Below, piece after piece: positions 1 to 6,975 of a DNA stretch of 15,660 bases (the stretch's first letter is position 1; every line of letters starts with the position of its first letter). The DNA is taken from NCBI GenBank assembly GCA_964579325.1, contig CAZOHN010000069.1:1-15660 (forward strand). The letters are read 5' to 3'. The notes below the pieces were generated by a model that was given only the letters and a program-made list of their open reading frames with translations, ran no database searches and had not been told where the DNA came from. The DNA comes from CAZOHN01 sp964579325. Its GTDB lineage: Bacteria; Pseudomonadota; Alphaproteobacteria; Rhodobacterales; Rhodobacteraceae. The position numbers and the translations under genes were made by a program.

Positions 1-405
1 GCGCACCGGTTCTGGATCAACAACGTCCGGGCCAACATCTTCTGGCAGAACCAGTTCCTCGACCAGGACAACGACTTCGTGCAGGACCGCTACCCTCACC
101 CCTTCGTCGAGATGCATCCCGACGACATGGTGGACCTCGGGCTGAAGCCCGGCGACCTGCTCGAGATCGTCAACGACAACGGCGTCACGCAGGGCATGGC
201 CTACCCGATGCCCACGCTCAAGCGCGACACGGTTGCCATGGTCTTCGGCTCACCCGCCGGAAGCCAGGGCAACGTGGTGAACCCCGGCGTGAACGAGCTT
301 GTGCTGCCCGACTACAAGCACTGCTGGGGCACGATCCGGAAGATCGCCGACGCGACCGCAGCGACTGCCGCGGTGTCGTTCAAGGGGCACGAGATCGTCC
401 TGTGA
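1..405 (+). CDS. Arsenite oxidase (AioA)-family molybdopterin oxidoreductase large subunit, C-terminal fragment (AioA or iodate reductase IdrA)
   Basis: The reading frame is open from base 1, so this is the 3' end of a larger gene; the last 134 residues are visible. They match the C-terminal molybdopterin-dinucleotide-binding domain of the DMSO reductase superfamily. The pattern resembles AioA as I remember it: an RYPxPFVEMxPDD segment, a PGDLLEIVND segment, a GMAYP stretch, an LPDYK..W..IRKI segment and a final VSFK. AioA is a periplasmic Mo-bis-MGD enzyme that oxidises arsenite with a Rieske subunit. IdrA is a close homologue that reduces iodate. Several positions differ from my memory of typical AioA (VNDNG rather than YNDYG; FGSPAGSQGNVV rather than FGYxNGIxGDVT), so I do not choose between the two. 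The catalytic domains, Tat signal and Fe-S ligands lie outside the window. moeA follows 66 nt downstream, as expected for a Mo enzyme operon. Confidence 0.8.
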   Translation, partial: AHRFWINNVRANIFWQNQFLDQDNDFVQDRYPHPFVEMHPDDMVDLGLKPGDLLEIVNDNGVTQGMAYPMPTLKRDTVAMVFGSPAGSQGNVVNPGVNELVLPDYKHCWGTIRKIADATAATAAVSFKGHEIVL

Positions 406-417
406 TCGCGGCAATCC

Positions 418-446
418 GTCCTGCCCCGGATCGTTCGGGGCAGGAC
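418..446 (+). terminator. 11-bp hairpin between the Mo enzyme gene and moeA
   Basis: A perfect 11-bp G/C-rich inverted repeat (418-428 pairing with 436-446) with a 7-nt loop lies 12 nt after the oxidoreductase stop codon. It is followed only by TTCT, so it is a weak intrinsic terminator at best. It may be a partial attenuator or a 3'-end stabiliser that lets moeA be expressed at a lower level than the structural gene. The role is inferred; the hairpin is seen directly. Confidence 0.55.
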
Positions 447-471
447 TTCTCGCACCGGGGGAGCTGCCGGG

Positions 472-1731
472 ATGGCTGAATCCGCGACGACCCTGTGCTC
501 GGCGGGAAAGGCCGGGCCGACGCTCTCGGTCGATGCCGCACGCCTGCGCGCGGTGACTGCGGCGATCCCGGTGGAGGAGAGCGAGACGCTGGCCCTGGAG
601 CAGGCCCTGGGTCGCGTTGTGGCAGGGGCGGTAATCGCGCGCACGGCGCTTCCTCCGTTCGACAACTCCGCGATGGACGGCTACGCACTGCGCTGCGCGG
701 ACCTCCGGGGCGACCCGCCCTTTGCCCTGCCGGTCGTCGACCGCATCGCCGCGGGCGACCGCCGCCGCCTGACACTCGCACCGGGTGCCGCCGTACGGAT
801 CTTCACCGGCGCGCCGGTTCCTTCGACGGCCGATACCGTGGTCATGCAGGAAGAGGTCCGGCACGACGGCGACCGCATCCTGCTCGATGCGCGCCCGGCG
901 GAAGGCCGGAACATCCGTCGCGCGGGCGAGGACCAGCGCGCGGGCGCCGACGCTCTCGCCGCAGGGATGGTCCTCACGCCACCCCGCCTCGCCCTCGCCG
1001 CCGGCTGCGGCCTCGCCACGGTCGAGGTGCGGCGGAAGGTTCGCATCGCGATCCTCTCCACCGGCGACGAACTCACCGAGCCCTCCCACCCCCTCGGACC
1101 GGGCCAGATCTACAACACCAACCGCGTGCTGCTGCGGGCCTACCTCGCCCTGCCCTGGGCGGAAGTGACCGATCTTGGAATCCTGCCCGACGATCCGCTC
1201 GCGATCCGGGAGGCGATCCGCATGGCCGCCGACAGCCACGACGTGGTCCTGTCGTCGGGCGGGGTCTCGGCCGGCGAGAAGGACCACATCCTCGATGCCC
1301 TCCGCGCCGAGGCCGCGGAACTGGATATCCTCAAGGTCGCGATACGGCCGGGCAAACCGCTGACCGTCGGGCGGCTTGGCCGGGCGCAATACTTCGGGCT
1401 GCCCGGCAACCCCTATGCCGCGGCGGTCACCTTCGGCCAGATCGCCCTGCCGGCCCTGCGCCGCACCGCCGGGCTAACCGAGGTTCCGGACACCTGGTTC
1501 CCGGGCGTCGCGGCGTTCGACTACCGGCGTGCGACGGGGCGGCTTGAGTACATCCCCGTGACCTGGGACAGGCGCGACGCGGTCGGTCGCCCGATCCTCC
1601 AGCGCCTCGGACAGGGCGCGTCTGCCAGTCTTCGGCCGATGGCCTGGGCCCGGGGGATCGCCGTGATCCCGCCGGACCTCGGCCGGGTCGGTCCCGGAAC
1701 CGTTCTGGCACTCGAGCCGTTGGGCGCCTGA
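472..1731 (+). CDS. moeA: Molybdopterin molybdenumtransferase MoeA
   Basis: This 419-residue protein has the full length and motif order of MoeA, which inserts molybdate into adenylylated molybdopterin in the cytoplasm to make Mo-molybdopterin. Visible motifs are PPFDNSAMDGYA at residues 61-72, GDEL at 198-201 followed by a proline-rich turn and YNTNR, SGGVSAGEKD at 262-271 in the MogA-like domain, and FGLPGNP at 308-314, then a C-terminal beta-barrel domain. The ATG at 472 has a purine-rich GGGGGAG element about 9 nt upstream. The gene sits 66 nt behind the AioA/IdrA-type gene on the same strand. Known arsenite oxidase loci often carry a dedicated moeA copy, so this is probably a locus-specific paralogue rather than the housekeeping copy; that part is inference. 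Confidence 0.95.
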   Translation: MAESATTLCSAGKAGPTLSVDAARLRAVTAAIPVEESETLALEQALGRVVAGAVIARTALPPFDNSAMDGYALRCADLRGDPPFALPVVDRIAAGDRRRLTLAPGAAVRIFTGAPVPSTADTVVMQEEVRHDGDRILLDARPAEGRNIRRAGEDQRAGADALAAGMVLTPPRLALAAGCGLATVEVRRKVRIAILSTGDELTEPSHPLGPGQIYNTNRVLLRAYLALPWAEVTDLGILPDDPLAIREAIRMAADSHDVVLSSGGVSAGEKDHILDALRAEAAELDILKVAIRPGKPLTVGRLGRAQYFGLPGNPYAAAVTFGQIALPALRRTAGLTEVPDTWFPGVAAFDYRRATGRLEYIPVTWDRRDAVGRPILQRLGQGASASLRPMAWARGIAVIPPDLGRVGPGTVLALEPLGA

Positions 1732-1979
1732 CCCCGACCTGCGCTGTCCGGTCGTTGCGATCCGCCGGCCGCAGTCAGGGACGTCGGAACGCCGCCGCCC
1801 GTCCCGCCGGTTTCCAGCCCTCCGGCCACCGGCATCGGCCTCTGCCCCCGGTCCCGCAGGCAAGGACGCCTCGGCGTCCCGTGCGGATGCACCAGCCACA
1901 TGACGGCAGGTGCTGGGACAGCTATCTGTCGGTGACACGGCAGTGACGGGCATGACCGGAGGAACAGGGCCAACCGAAG
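1732..1979 (+). other. Intergenic stretch after moeA
   Basis: I see no convincing gene here. Just after the moeA stop there is only a weak, interrupted dyad and no T-tract. A GGAGGA sequence at 1958-1963 is a good ribosome-binding sequence but lies about 16 nt before the next ATG at 1980, which is too far for a normal start. Together with the following 49-codon ORF, the stretch from moeA to the phosphotransferase gene spans 417 nt. Confidence 0.5.
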
Positions 1980-2129
1980 ATGACCGATACCCCGCGCGTC
2001 ACGCTGCGCGGCACCCTGCGCGGCACCCTGCGCTCGGGCTTCCGCCCGGGCCTGCGCTTGGCCCATCGCCTGCCCGCTCGCCCGGCATCCGCGTTCGACG
2101 ACGGGCCGGCGACGATCACCTTGCGCTGA
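1980..2129 (+). CDS. Possible small basic protein of 49 residues with an internal LRGT repeat
   Basis: An ATG-to-TGA frame encodes 49 residues, arginine- and leucine-rich at the start with a short acidic patch near residue 40. Almost every codon ends in G or C, matching the codon use of the confident genes and better than the overlapping longer frame that ends at 2149. A 12-nt unit is repeated at 2004-2015 and 2016-2027, with half a copy at 2028-2033, giving LRGT-LRGT-LR. No good ribosome-binding site lies at normal spacing. I recognise no family. It could be a leader peptide for the phosphotransferase gene that starts 19 nt later, or a chance frame in G/C-rich DNA. Confidence 0.35.
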   Translation: MTDTPRVTLRGTLRGTLRSGFRPGLRLAHRLPARPASAFDDGPATITLR

Positions 2130-2148
2130 GGCTCTGGAAGGAAACCTG

Positions 2149-2853
2149 ATGCAGCGGCCACCGACGGACCGATGGGGCGTTGGCGCCGGACTTCTCCCTC
2201 TCGAGGGAGGATGCCGGAACCGGGTATTCCGGACGACGGGCCTGCGGCGCAATCTGGTGTTCAAGTCCACACGGCGCACCCCGGATGCCGTGGCGTGGCT
2301 TGTCGAGGTGCACGACATCGCGCGGCGCTGCGGTTTCGTCGTGCCCCGCCTTGTCCGGAGCCGGAACGGCAACCTGGTGGAAGCCGGCTGGACGTGCGAA
2401 CCCTTCGTCAGCGGCGCGAAGCTCTCTGTCGAGGACCTTCCGGAGATCGCGCCGAACATCGCGGAGTTCCATTTGCGGTCCGCTGGCTTGCCGCAGCGGC
2501 CCGGCTTTCTGTCATCCCGCGACCTGCTCGAAAAGACTGCAGGGGGTGACGTCGATCTTGACCTCATGCCGCCCGGACTGGTGGCCAGGTGCCGCGATGC
2601 CTGGCGCGCGGTGTGCGGAGGCCGCTTCTCGGTCGTTCACGGAGACCTGAACCCGGGAAACCTGCTTCGCTGTCGGGACGGTCGCATCGCCTTGCTGGAC
2701 TGGGACGAGTGCCGCCGCGACCTCGTGCTGTTCGATACCGGCCAGGTGTCGGCCGCTGGAGCGGCCGAACGCCGCGCCATCCTCGCGTGGGAGGCGGCCT
2801 GCTCGTGGCAGATCGAGCCGGATCATGCCCGACAGGTCGCCGGGCGCATCTGA
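2149..2853 (+). CDS. Short aminoglycoside phosphotransferase (APH)-family protein
   Basis: This 234-residue protein carries the hallmark catalytic loop of the APH/choline-kinase family: VVHGDLNPGN, with H164 and D166, followed by the metal-binding segment ALLDWDE with D184. The family transfers phosphate from ATP to small molecules (aminoglycosides, choline, sugars, homoserine), and the substrate cannot be read from sequence. It is shorter than the roughly 260-300 residues usual for the family. The N-lobe is compact, with a possible ATP-lysine in NLVFKS around residue 39, and the C-terminal helices appear trimmed. The ATG at 2149 has AAGGAAA about 5 nt upstream. The gene is on the same strand as moeA but 417 nt away, so co-transcription is uncertain. 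Confidence 0.8.
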   Translation: MQRPPTDRWGVGAGLLPLEGGCRNRVFRTTGLRRNLVFKSTRRTPDAVAWLVEVHDIARRCGFVVPRLVRSRNGNLVEAGWTCEPFVSGAKLSVEDLPEIAPNIAEFHLRSAGLPQRPGFLSSRDLLEKTAGGDVDLDLMPPGLVARCRDAWRAVCGGRFSVVHGDLNPGNLLRCRDGRIALLDWDECRRDLVLFDTGQVSAAGAAERRAILAWEAACSWQIEPDHARQVAGRI

Positions 2854-2882
2854 CCGGCAGCCGCGCGGTCCCCGGTTGCCGG
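2854..2882 (+). terminator. Hairpin immediately after the phosphotransferase gene
   Basis: Directly after the stop codon, 2854-2862 can pair with 2874-2882 (9 bp with one G-U pair) around an 11-nt loop. There is no T-run, so termination is plausible but not proven. Confidence 0.4.
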
Positions 2883-3463
2883 CACCCCCGCGAACGTCCG
2901 CGGCGCCGCCCTGCGCGGATCGGGCACGAACGCGACGGAACGCGCGCCTTGCCACAGAACCGCCCGGCAGGATTCGGGCGCGGCCATCGTGCACGACGTG
3001 CGCCCGGCCGCTCGCCGGCCCGGTCGGCGCGATGCACCAGAGCGATGCGGCGCGCCGTTCGAGGCCCGTCGTACGGCCCACGCTGGGGTTGGCGGCCAGC
3101 CCCTCGTCCATGTCGTGCAGGCGCAGGCCCGTCGGAGGTCCGTCGGAAGTCCGCCCGGGGCGGTTCGGCTGGTGCAGTTCGGTCTGGGCAGTTCGGCCGG
3201 ACGCTCTGTCCGGGCCAGGGGGCAAGTCGACGGGACACGGACTTTGGCGCGGGGCAAGGGGAGGGGGGCGTCGGCACGCGACGTCAATCCTTGGCAGTGC
3301 TTCGGCCAACCCGGCGCGGCCCATGTCGGACCAGAGGCTCATTCCGGCCAGGATCAGCTTCTGCACAGGGGTGGCGCGCGGGGTGAAGTCCTGGCTGCCG
3401 TCAGGCTCCGCGCGTCGCGGATCGGGAGCGGCGGCGCGCAGTCGTCCTGCCCCCCCGGTGGGA
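2883..3463. other. About 580 nt without a convincing gene
   Basis: Long open frames occur on both strands, but their codon choice and composition (runs of Pro, Arg, Gly and Ala) are what G/C-rich non-coding DNA gives. Short direct repeats are visible: GTCGGAGGTCC next to GTCGGAAGTCC near 3130-3152, and two copies of GCAGTTCGG near 3174-3200. On the minus strand around 3420-3285 one frame reads more like protein (a DFTPRATPVQKLILAGMSLW segment) but has no good start or ribosome-binding site, so it may be a decayed gene. Confidence 0.4.
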
Positions 3464-4183
3464 TCAGCCGAAGCGGCGCAACGGATCAAAGCGGTGCATG
3501 GTCTCGAAGCTGCAGAACTCGACCGGGCCAAGGTGGATCAGCGGCGCACGGCGCACCAGCTCGGCCTGGGCCGACGCGCAGGCGGCACCGACGCGCCGCG
3601 CCTCGGTCGGTTCGAGCCAGCGGATCTGGTACGACAGCGTGATGTGAAAGCGGTACTCGATGAAATCCGCGCGCTTGATGCCGGTAGCCTCGCGCAGGAG
3701 CGCCCGCGCCCGCCAGAGCGCGCCGCTGTCGACCTCGCGCGCTCCGGTGAGGCCGAGCGTGGTCGCCGCCAGCAGGGAGGTGGGCCGCACCGCAAAGGCC
3801 TGCGGCAGGGCAAGTCCATCGGTGCGGGTCAGGAACTCTTCGGTGACATCCGGAATCGACGCGCGCGGATTGATGCCCTGGGGCCAGTCGTCGCCGTCCC
3901 TGCCGGCGGCGGTCACACCCTCGAAGACCGTCATGTGGAAACTGGACGGTGGAAGCCAGGAAAAGGCTTCGGCCTCGGGCAGCGCCTTCAGGCGGTCCTG
4001 CGCGGCCACGAGTGCGGCATGGCCGGGGCTGTCGGGCGGAATGCGGCACAGGAACGTGTTGCCGGGGAACGGAAGCGGCTGGCCGGACGGATCGAACTTG
4101 CGGCCCACGGCGCGCGGGCGCGACCCGTTCGCGAGCGCGCCGGTCATGAACTCCTCGGAACGGGGCAGGGCAGCAGTCGTCAT
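3464..4183 (-). CDS. DUF1868 / 2H phosphoesterase-superfamily protein
   Basis: This 239-residue cytoplasmic protein shows the two HxT motifs that define the 2H phosphoesterase superfamily: H83-M-T85 within SFHMTVFEG and H180-I-T182 within RFHITLSYQ, about 95 residues apart. The arrangement and the GNTFLCRIP and HRFDPL segments fit the DUF1868 branch. Superfamily members cleave 2',3'-cyclic or related phosphodiester bonds in RNA or nucleotides; the substrate of this branch is not known to me. The frame is open further upstream, but the ATG at 4183 is preferred because GGAGAGG lies 9 nt before it and homology begins shortly after. The gene stands alone, with poor-coding stretches on both sides, so its neighbours give no clue to its role. 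Confidence 0.85.
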   Translation of the reverse strand: MTTAALPRSEEFMTGALANGSRPRAVGRKFDPSGQPLPFPGNTFLCRIPPDSPGHAALVAAQDRLKALPEAEAFSWLPPSSFHMTVFEGVTAAGRDGDDWPQGINPRASIPDVTEEFLTRTDGLALPQAFAVRPTSLLAATTLGLTGAREVDSGALWRARALLREATGIKRADFIEYRFHITLSYQIRWLEPTEARRVGAACASAQAELVRRAPLIHLGPVEFCSFETMHRFDPLRRFG

Positions 4184-4569
4184 GTGCGGAAACCTCTCCG
4201 GCGGGCTACGGCCCGGGGAAATGGTTAACACGGAACAGGCAACCGATGGAACCAATGAACGCGCGCTGCACACTTGGCAAGGGTGGTTTCGCCCATGCCA
4301 GGAAACAGGCCCGCATCGAATGTGGCCGCGACACCCTCGGCGGCGCGCGCCGGTCATGCGGAGGTCCGACGTCCCGTGTTCCTGCCTGGCGCACTGTCCG
4401 GGATCGCGGGGTCTGGCCCTGTCGGCGAACCCGTGGGCAGGCGTCCCGCTGCCGGGACTTGCGGCCCACCACGCCGACCCCGGCAATGGTGCCGGCGGGC
4501 GGTGCAGCGCCGACCCCCGGGGTCGTGTGCGTTGGCCCCGGACGTGACCTCGCCGAAGCGGCTACGGCC

Positions 4570-4622
4570 GGTCAAGGACACGGTCACGGACACGGTCACG
4601 GTCGCGGTCACGGTCTGGGTCG
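4570..4622. repeat. Degenerate hexanucleotide tandem repeat (GGWCAC-like)
   Basis: About nine head-to-tail 6-nt units of the form GGTCAC/GGACAC, with variants such as GGTCAA, GGTCGC, GGTCTG and GGTCGT. Read in one plus frame the repeat gives Gly-His units, and on the minus strand Thr-Val units, but neither frame belongs to a convincing gene. Slippage during replication is the likely origin. Confidence 0.75.
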
Positions 4623-4788
4623 TGGCGGGGACACGCGGCCGTCGGTCATCCCCTTTCCCATCGCCCGTTTCCGGGGCGCTTCCAGTGCCGCCAGCGAGAT
4701 GTGCAAGAGCGGGACCGCTTCGGTGCCAGCCCGCTCGACCCCTGCCCCGATCCGGCGCACGCCGAGGTCGCTCGTCCGCTTCGGAATC

Positions 4789-4819
4789 GCACCCCGCCTG
4801 GCTGACCGAGGCGGGGTGC
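4789..4819 (-). terminator. Strong hairpin downstream of the AhpD-like gene
   Basis: A perfect 11-bp G/C-rich stem (4789-4799 with 4809-4819) with a 9-nt loop begins 7 nt past the stop codon of the minus-strand gene. An outer GAATCG/CGATTC pairing extends it across a small internal loop. No T-tract follows, but the position and strength suggest transcription termination or 3'-end protection. Confidence 0.6.
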
Positions 4820-4826
4820 GGCCGAT

Positions 4827-5393
4827 TCAGGCCACCTTGTAGGGTGCGAAGACATCGTCCACCGGGGTGCCGGCAAGGTGGTTGACATAGTTCGAGAACG
4901 TCTTGCAGGCGATGGCGAGCACGACGCCCAGGACCTGCCGTTCCCCATATCCCGCGGCGAGGAACGCATCGACCGTGTCCTTGCCGGGGTTCCCGCGCGA
5001 GATCACCATCGCCTCGGTGAACTTCGCCACGGCATCGAGTTTCGCGTCCGGCAGATCGCCCCCGTCCCGGAGCGCCGCGAGGCTTTCGGCGGGCACGCCC
5101 GACTTCTTGTCGGCAATCATCGAATGCGCGGCGGTGCAGTAGGTGCAGCCGTTCACGCGGCTGATCGTCAGGAACACCGTCTCCTGCTCGGCCGGGGTGA
5201 AGCCCGCGGTTTTCCGGAAGTCGTCATAGGTGCTCAGGTAGCCCGCCAGGACGCCCGGCAGGTTGGCCATGTAGGAGTACATGTTCGGCACAAAGCCCAG
5301 GCGGGCCTTGGCGCTGGACAGAAGGACCTCGGCCTCTCCATTCGCGGCTTCGAGGGTGGTGGGCGACATCGCCATCAGGGGTTCGCGGGTCAT
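4827..5393 (-). CDS. Carboxymuconolactone decarboxylase / AhpD-like family protein
   Basis: This protein is all-helical by composition, with the AhpD-type redox motif NGCTYCTAAHS (C83, C86 and H90 when counted from this start). In this family the CxxC cysteines and nearby histidine reduce peroxides or act as a disulfide reductase, while other members are decarboxylases. The FVPNMYSYMANLPGVLAGY segment is typical of the peroxidase-like group. Two ATGs are in frame, at 5405 and 5393. I chose 5393 (188 residues) because GGAG lies 6-7 nt upstream of it; the 5405 start (192 residues) has no ribosome-binding site. The gene is divergent from a TetR gene and an inverted repeat covers its promoter region, so TetR control in response to an electrophile or oxidant is likely. 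Confidence 0.88.
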   Translation of the reverse strand: MTREPLMAMSPTTLEAANGEAEVLLSSAKARLGFVPNMYSYMANLPGVLAGYLSTYDDFRKTAGFTPAEQETVFLTISRVNGCTYCTAAHSMIADKKSGVPAESLAALRDGGDLPDAKLDAVAKFTEAMVISRGNPGKDTVDAFLAAGYGERQVLGVVLAIACKTFSNYVNHLAGTPVDDVFAPYKVA

Positions 5394-5408
5394 GCGGTGC
5401 TCCATGTT

Positions 5409-5428
5409 TACAGAATAAGTGTTCTGTA
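5409..5428. promoter_or_regulatory. Likely TetR operator, perfect 7-6-7 inverted repeat
   Basis: TACAGAA and TTCTGTA flank a 6-nt spacer with no mismatch. The site sits between the divergent AhpD-like and TetR genes, only a few bases from the start of the AhpD-like gene, where bound repressor would block transcription. TetR regulators commonly bind such palindromes in the shared intergenic region. The assignment to this TetR protein is inferred from position. Confidence 0.75.
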
Positions 5429-5490
5429 TATTGCGCAGTCAGCCGCCACCATCTATTTTCGGAATGAACGGTTCAAAAATCGGTGAGGCC

Positions 5491-6105
5491 ATGCAGACCC
5501 ACAGTCAGGCGCCCCGGCCGCGCGGCAGGCCACGGGCAATGACATCGGAACAGGTACTCGACGCTGCGATGCGCGTGTTCTGGTCGGAAGGCTATGACGG
5601 GGCCTCGATCGACCGGCTGTGCCGGGAGACGGGGATGCCTCGCGCCAGTCTGTACCAGGACTACGGCGGCAAGGAGGGGTTGTTCCTCGCGGCCATCGCC
5701 AACTATGTCGAGACCCGGATCGGGCCGGTTGCCGATGCCCTCGGACCCCGCGGGACGCTGGAGGCCGACCTCGCGGCCTTCCTCGCCGGGGTGGTGGACC
5801 TTGCGACAGCTGATGTTCGCACCCCAGGCTGCCTGATCTCCTGCGTCCTCGCAGAAGTCGCGGGGGCCAACGAGACCTTCCGGCGCGAACTCGACCGCAG
5901 GTTCACGGCCCTCGAGGACAGGATCGCCCTTCGGCTCGACCATGAGGCGGGTGCAACCTCCTCGGCGGAGAGACGCGCGCTGGCGGGTATGCTGGCGGCG
6001 GTGGCCCGCGGCATCATGCTGCGCGCACGCTCGGGGGTGCCTGCGGCCGAGCTCCGCGGAATCGCAGGTATTGCCGTCCGAAGCGTGGCCCGGATGATCG
6101 CCTGA
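5491..6105 (+). CDS. TetR/AcrR-family transcriptional regulator
   Basis: This is a 204-residue regulator. After a basic RPRGRPR tract, residues about 18-63 form the TetR helix-turn-helix, ending in the signature GMPRASLYQDYGGKEGLF. The remaining helical domain would bind the ligand; its TPGCLISCVLAEVA segment resembles the C-terminal domain of regulators that control nitroreductase, AhpD or quinone-type detoxification genes. The ATG at 5491 was chosen because the HTH domain begins shortly after; GGTGAGG lies close upstream. Earlier in-frame starts (GTG 5419, ATG 5464) would place the start over or near the operator. The gene is divergent from the AhpD-like gene and probably represses both it and itself. 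It ends 3 nt before the converging hydrolase gene. Confidence 0.9.
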   Translation: MQTHSQAPRPRGRPRAMTSEQVLDAAMRVFWSEGYDGASIDRLCRETGMPRASLYQDYGGKEGLFLAAIANYVETRIGPVADALGPRGTLEADLAAFLAGVVDLATADVRTPGCLISCVLAEVAGANETFRRELDRRFTALEDRIALRLDHEAGATSSAERRALAGMLAAVARGIMLRARSGVPAAELRGIAGIAVRSVARMIA

Positions 6106-6108
6106 CGT

Positions 6109-6921
6109 TCAGCGGGCTCTTCGGAGACTGTCGTCCGGAGCCGCCGTCGCCCAAGTCAGCCTGCGATGATCGAACCCCTCAGCGAGATGCGGCTTCACGA
6201 TCTCGAAGTACGGCGACAGGTCGAAGTCCCGCGGCGAAAAGAGGGAATGGTGCCGGATATGCAGGATTTCCGCCCGCGCCTGTCTTGACCCGTTGCGCGC
6301 CTTGACCTCGGTCACGTCCGGCAGGATCGGATAGCGCACCGACTGGAAGGCCTGCGCGAGCAGCGAGGAACAGATCGCCCGTGTCGGATCGCCCGATCCG
6401 AAGGCCAGCATCCGCCGCCGCCAACGCACCGGAACGGGCGGCGTCGGAAAGAAGTAGCGCATCAGGTCGAAGATGTTGCGCAGGTCGTACTTCAGGCCGA
6501 TCCGCGCGATCATGAAGGCCGTGACCTGCACGCGCTCGGTATCGGTCAGGCCAACGGGTCGGCAGATACGGGTGTTGTAGCTTGCGTATTTCGACAGCGG
6601 CGCCGAAACGCAGCCTTCGCCGAGGTTGACCTCGATCAGGTGGTGCCGCTCCGATCCATCGCCCGGATCGGGCAGGTGAGTGCCCACGAACATCGCCGCA
6701 TGGGACCAGGTCGACTGCGTGAGATACTTGATCGCGGTCGAGATCCGCTCTCCCCCCTCGACCAGAAGGACGTCGCCCGGTTGCAGGACACGGCAGAGCG
6801 TGCGGAAGTCCGAGGGCGTGTAGGGCTTGTAGCCTGAAGAGGGCTGGTTCAGCTTCGTGGCAAGCCGCCGGCCGATGCCGTCGAGCAATCTGTCAAGCCA
6901 ACCCGTGTCCTGTTGTGTCAT
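6109..6921 (-). CDS. YiiX/YebB-like permuted NlpC/P60-type cysteine hydrolase
   Basis: This 270-residue protein matches the circularly permuted papain-like fold of the YiiX/YebB (YaeF) group. PGDVLLVEGGERISTAIKYLTQS and WSHAAMFVG place the catalytic histidine early (H74), an acidic residue follows in LIEVNL (E97), and the cysteine comes late in AICSSLLAQAF (C184). Such enzymes are thought to cleave amide or thioester bonds of lipids or peptides; the substrate is unknown. There is no obvious signal peptide; the N-terminus is amphipathic. The ATG at 6921 has GGAGG 9 nt upstream. The gene lies 54 nt behind the YeeE/YedE transporter gene on the same strand, so the two may be co-transcribed. The 3' end meets the tetR gene with a 3-nt gap and no terminator between them. 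Confidence 0.82.
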   Translation of the reverse strand: MTQQDTGWLDRLLDGIGRRLATKLNQPSSGYKPYTPSDFRTLCRVLQPGDVLLVEGGERISTAIKYLTQSTWSHAAMFVGTHLPDPGDGSERHHLIEVNLGEGCVSAPLSKYASYNTRICRPVGLTDTERVQVTAFMIARIGLKYDLRNIFDLMRYFFPTPPVPVRWRRRMLAFGSGDPTRAICSSLLAQAFQSVRYPILPDVTEVKARNGSRQARAEILHIRHHSLFSPRDFDLSPYFEIVKPHLAEGFDHRRLTWATAAPDDSLRRAR

Positions 6922-6975
6922 GGGACCGTGCCTCCCGCACCCCTCCGCAAGGACGACTCGCGCCGGGCGCTTCTG

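Larger units (their letters stand above)
4184..4826. other. About 640 nt without a convincing gene, containing a hexamer repeat and a terminal hairpin
   Basis: No open frame here has both a usable start and protein-like composition. The part next to 4183 should hold the promoter of the 2H-phosphoesterase-like gene; it is locally A/T-richer around 4218-4260. The rest contains the hexanucleotide tandem repeat at 4570-4622 and the hairpin at 4789-4819, both listed separately. Confidence 0.5.

Noticed and set aside
250..1389. Long minus-strand open frame opposite moeA
   Set aside because: Its composition is Arg/Gly/Ala-rich as expected from the antisense of a G/C-rich gene, it has no recognisable motif, and moeA is unmistakable on the other strand.
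1910..2149. 79-codon frame whose stop overlaps the phosphotransferase start
   Set aside because: The coupling geometry is attractive, but its third-position G/C is lower than that of the competing 1980-2129 frame and its sequence is a low-complexity Ala/Pro/Arg run.
2825..4228. 467-codon plus-strand open frame
   Set aside because: It covers the antisense of the 2H-phosphoesterase-like gene, which has clear HxT motifs and a good ribosome-binding site; the plus frame has no motif.
4570..4622. CRISPR array or His-rich metal-binding protein
   Set aside because: Units are 6 nt with no spacers, so it is not CRISPR; no flanking frame with a usable start gives a plausible protein.
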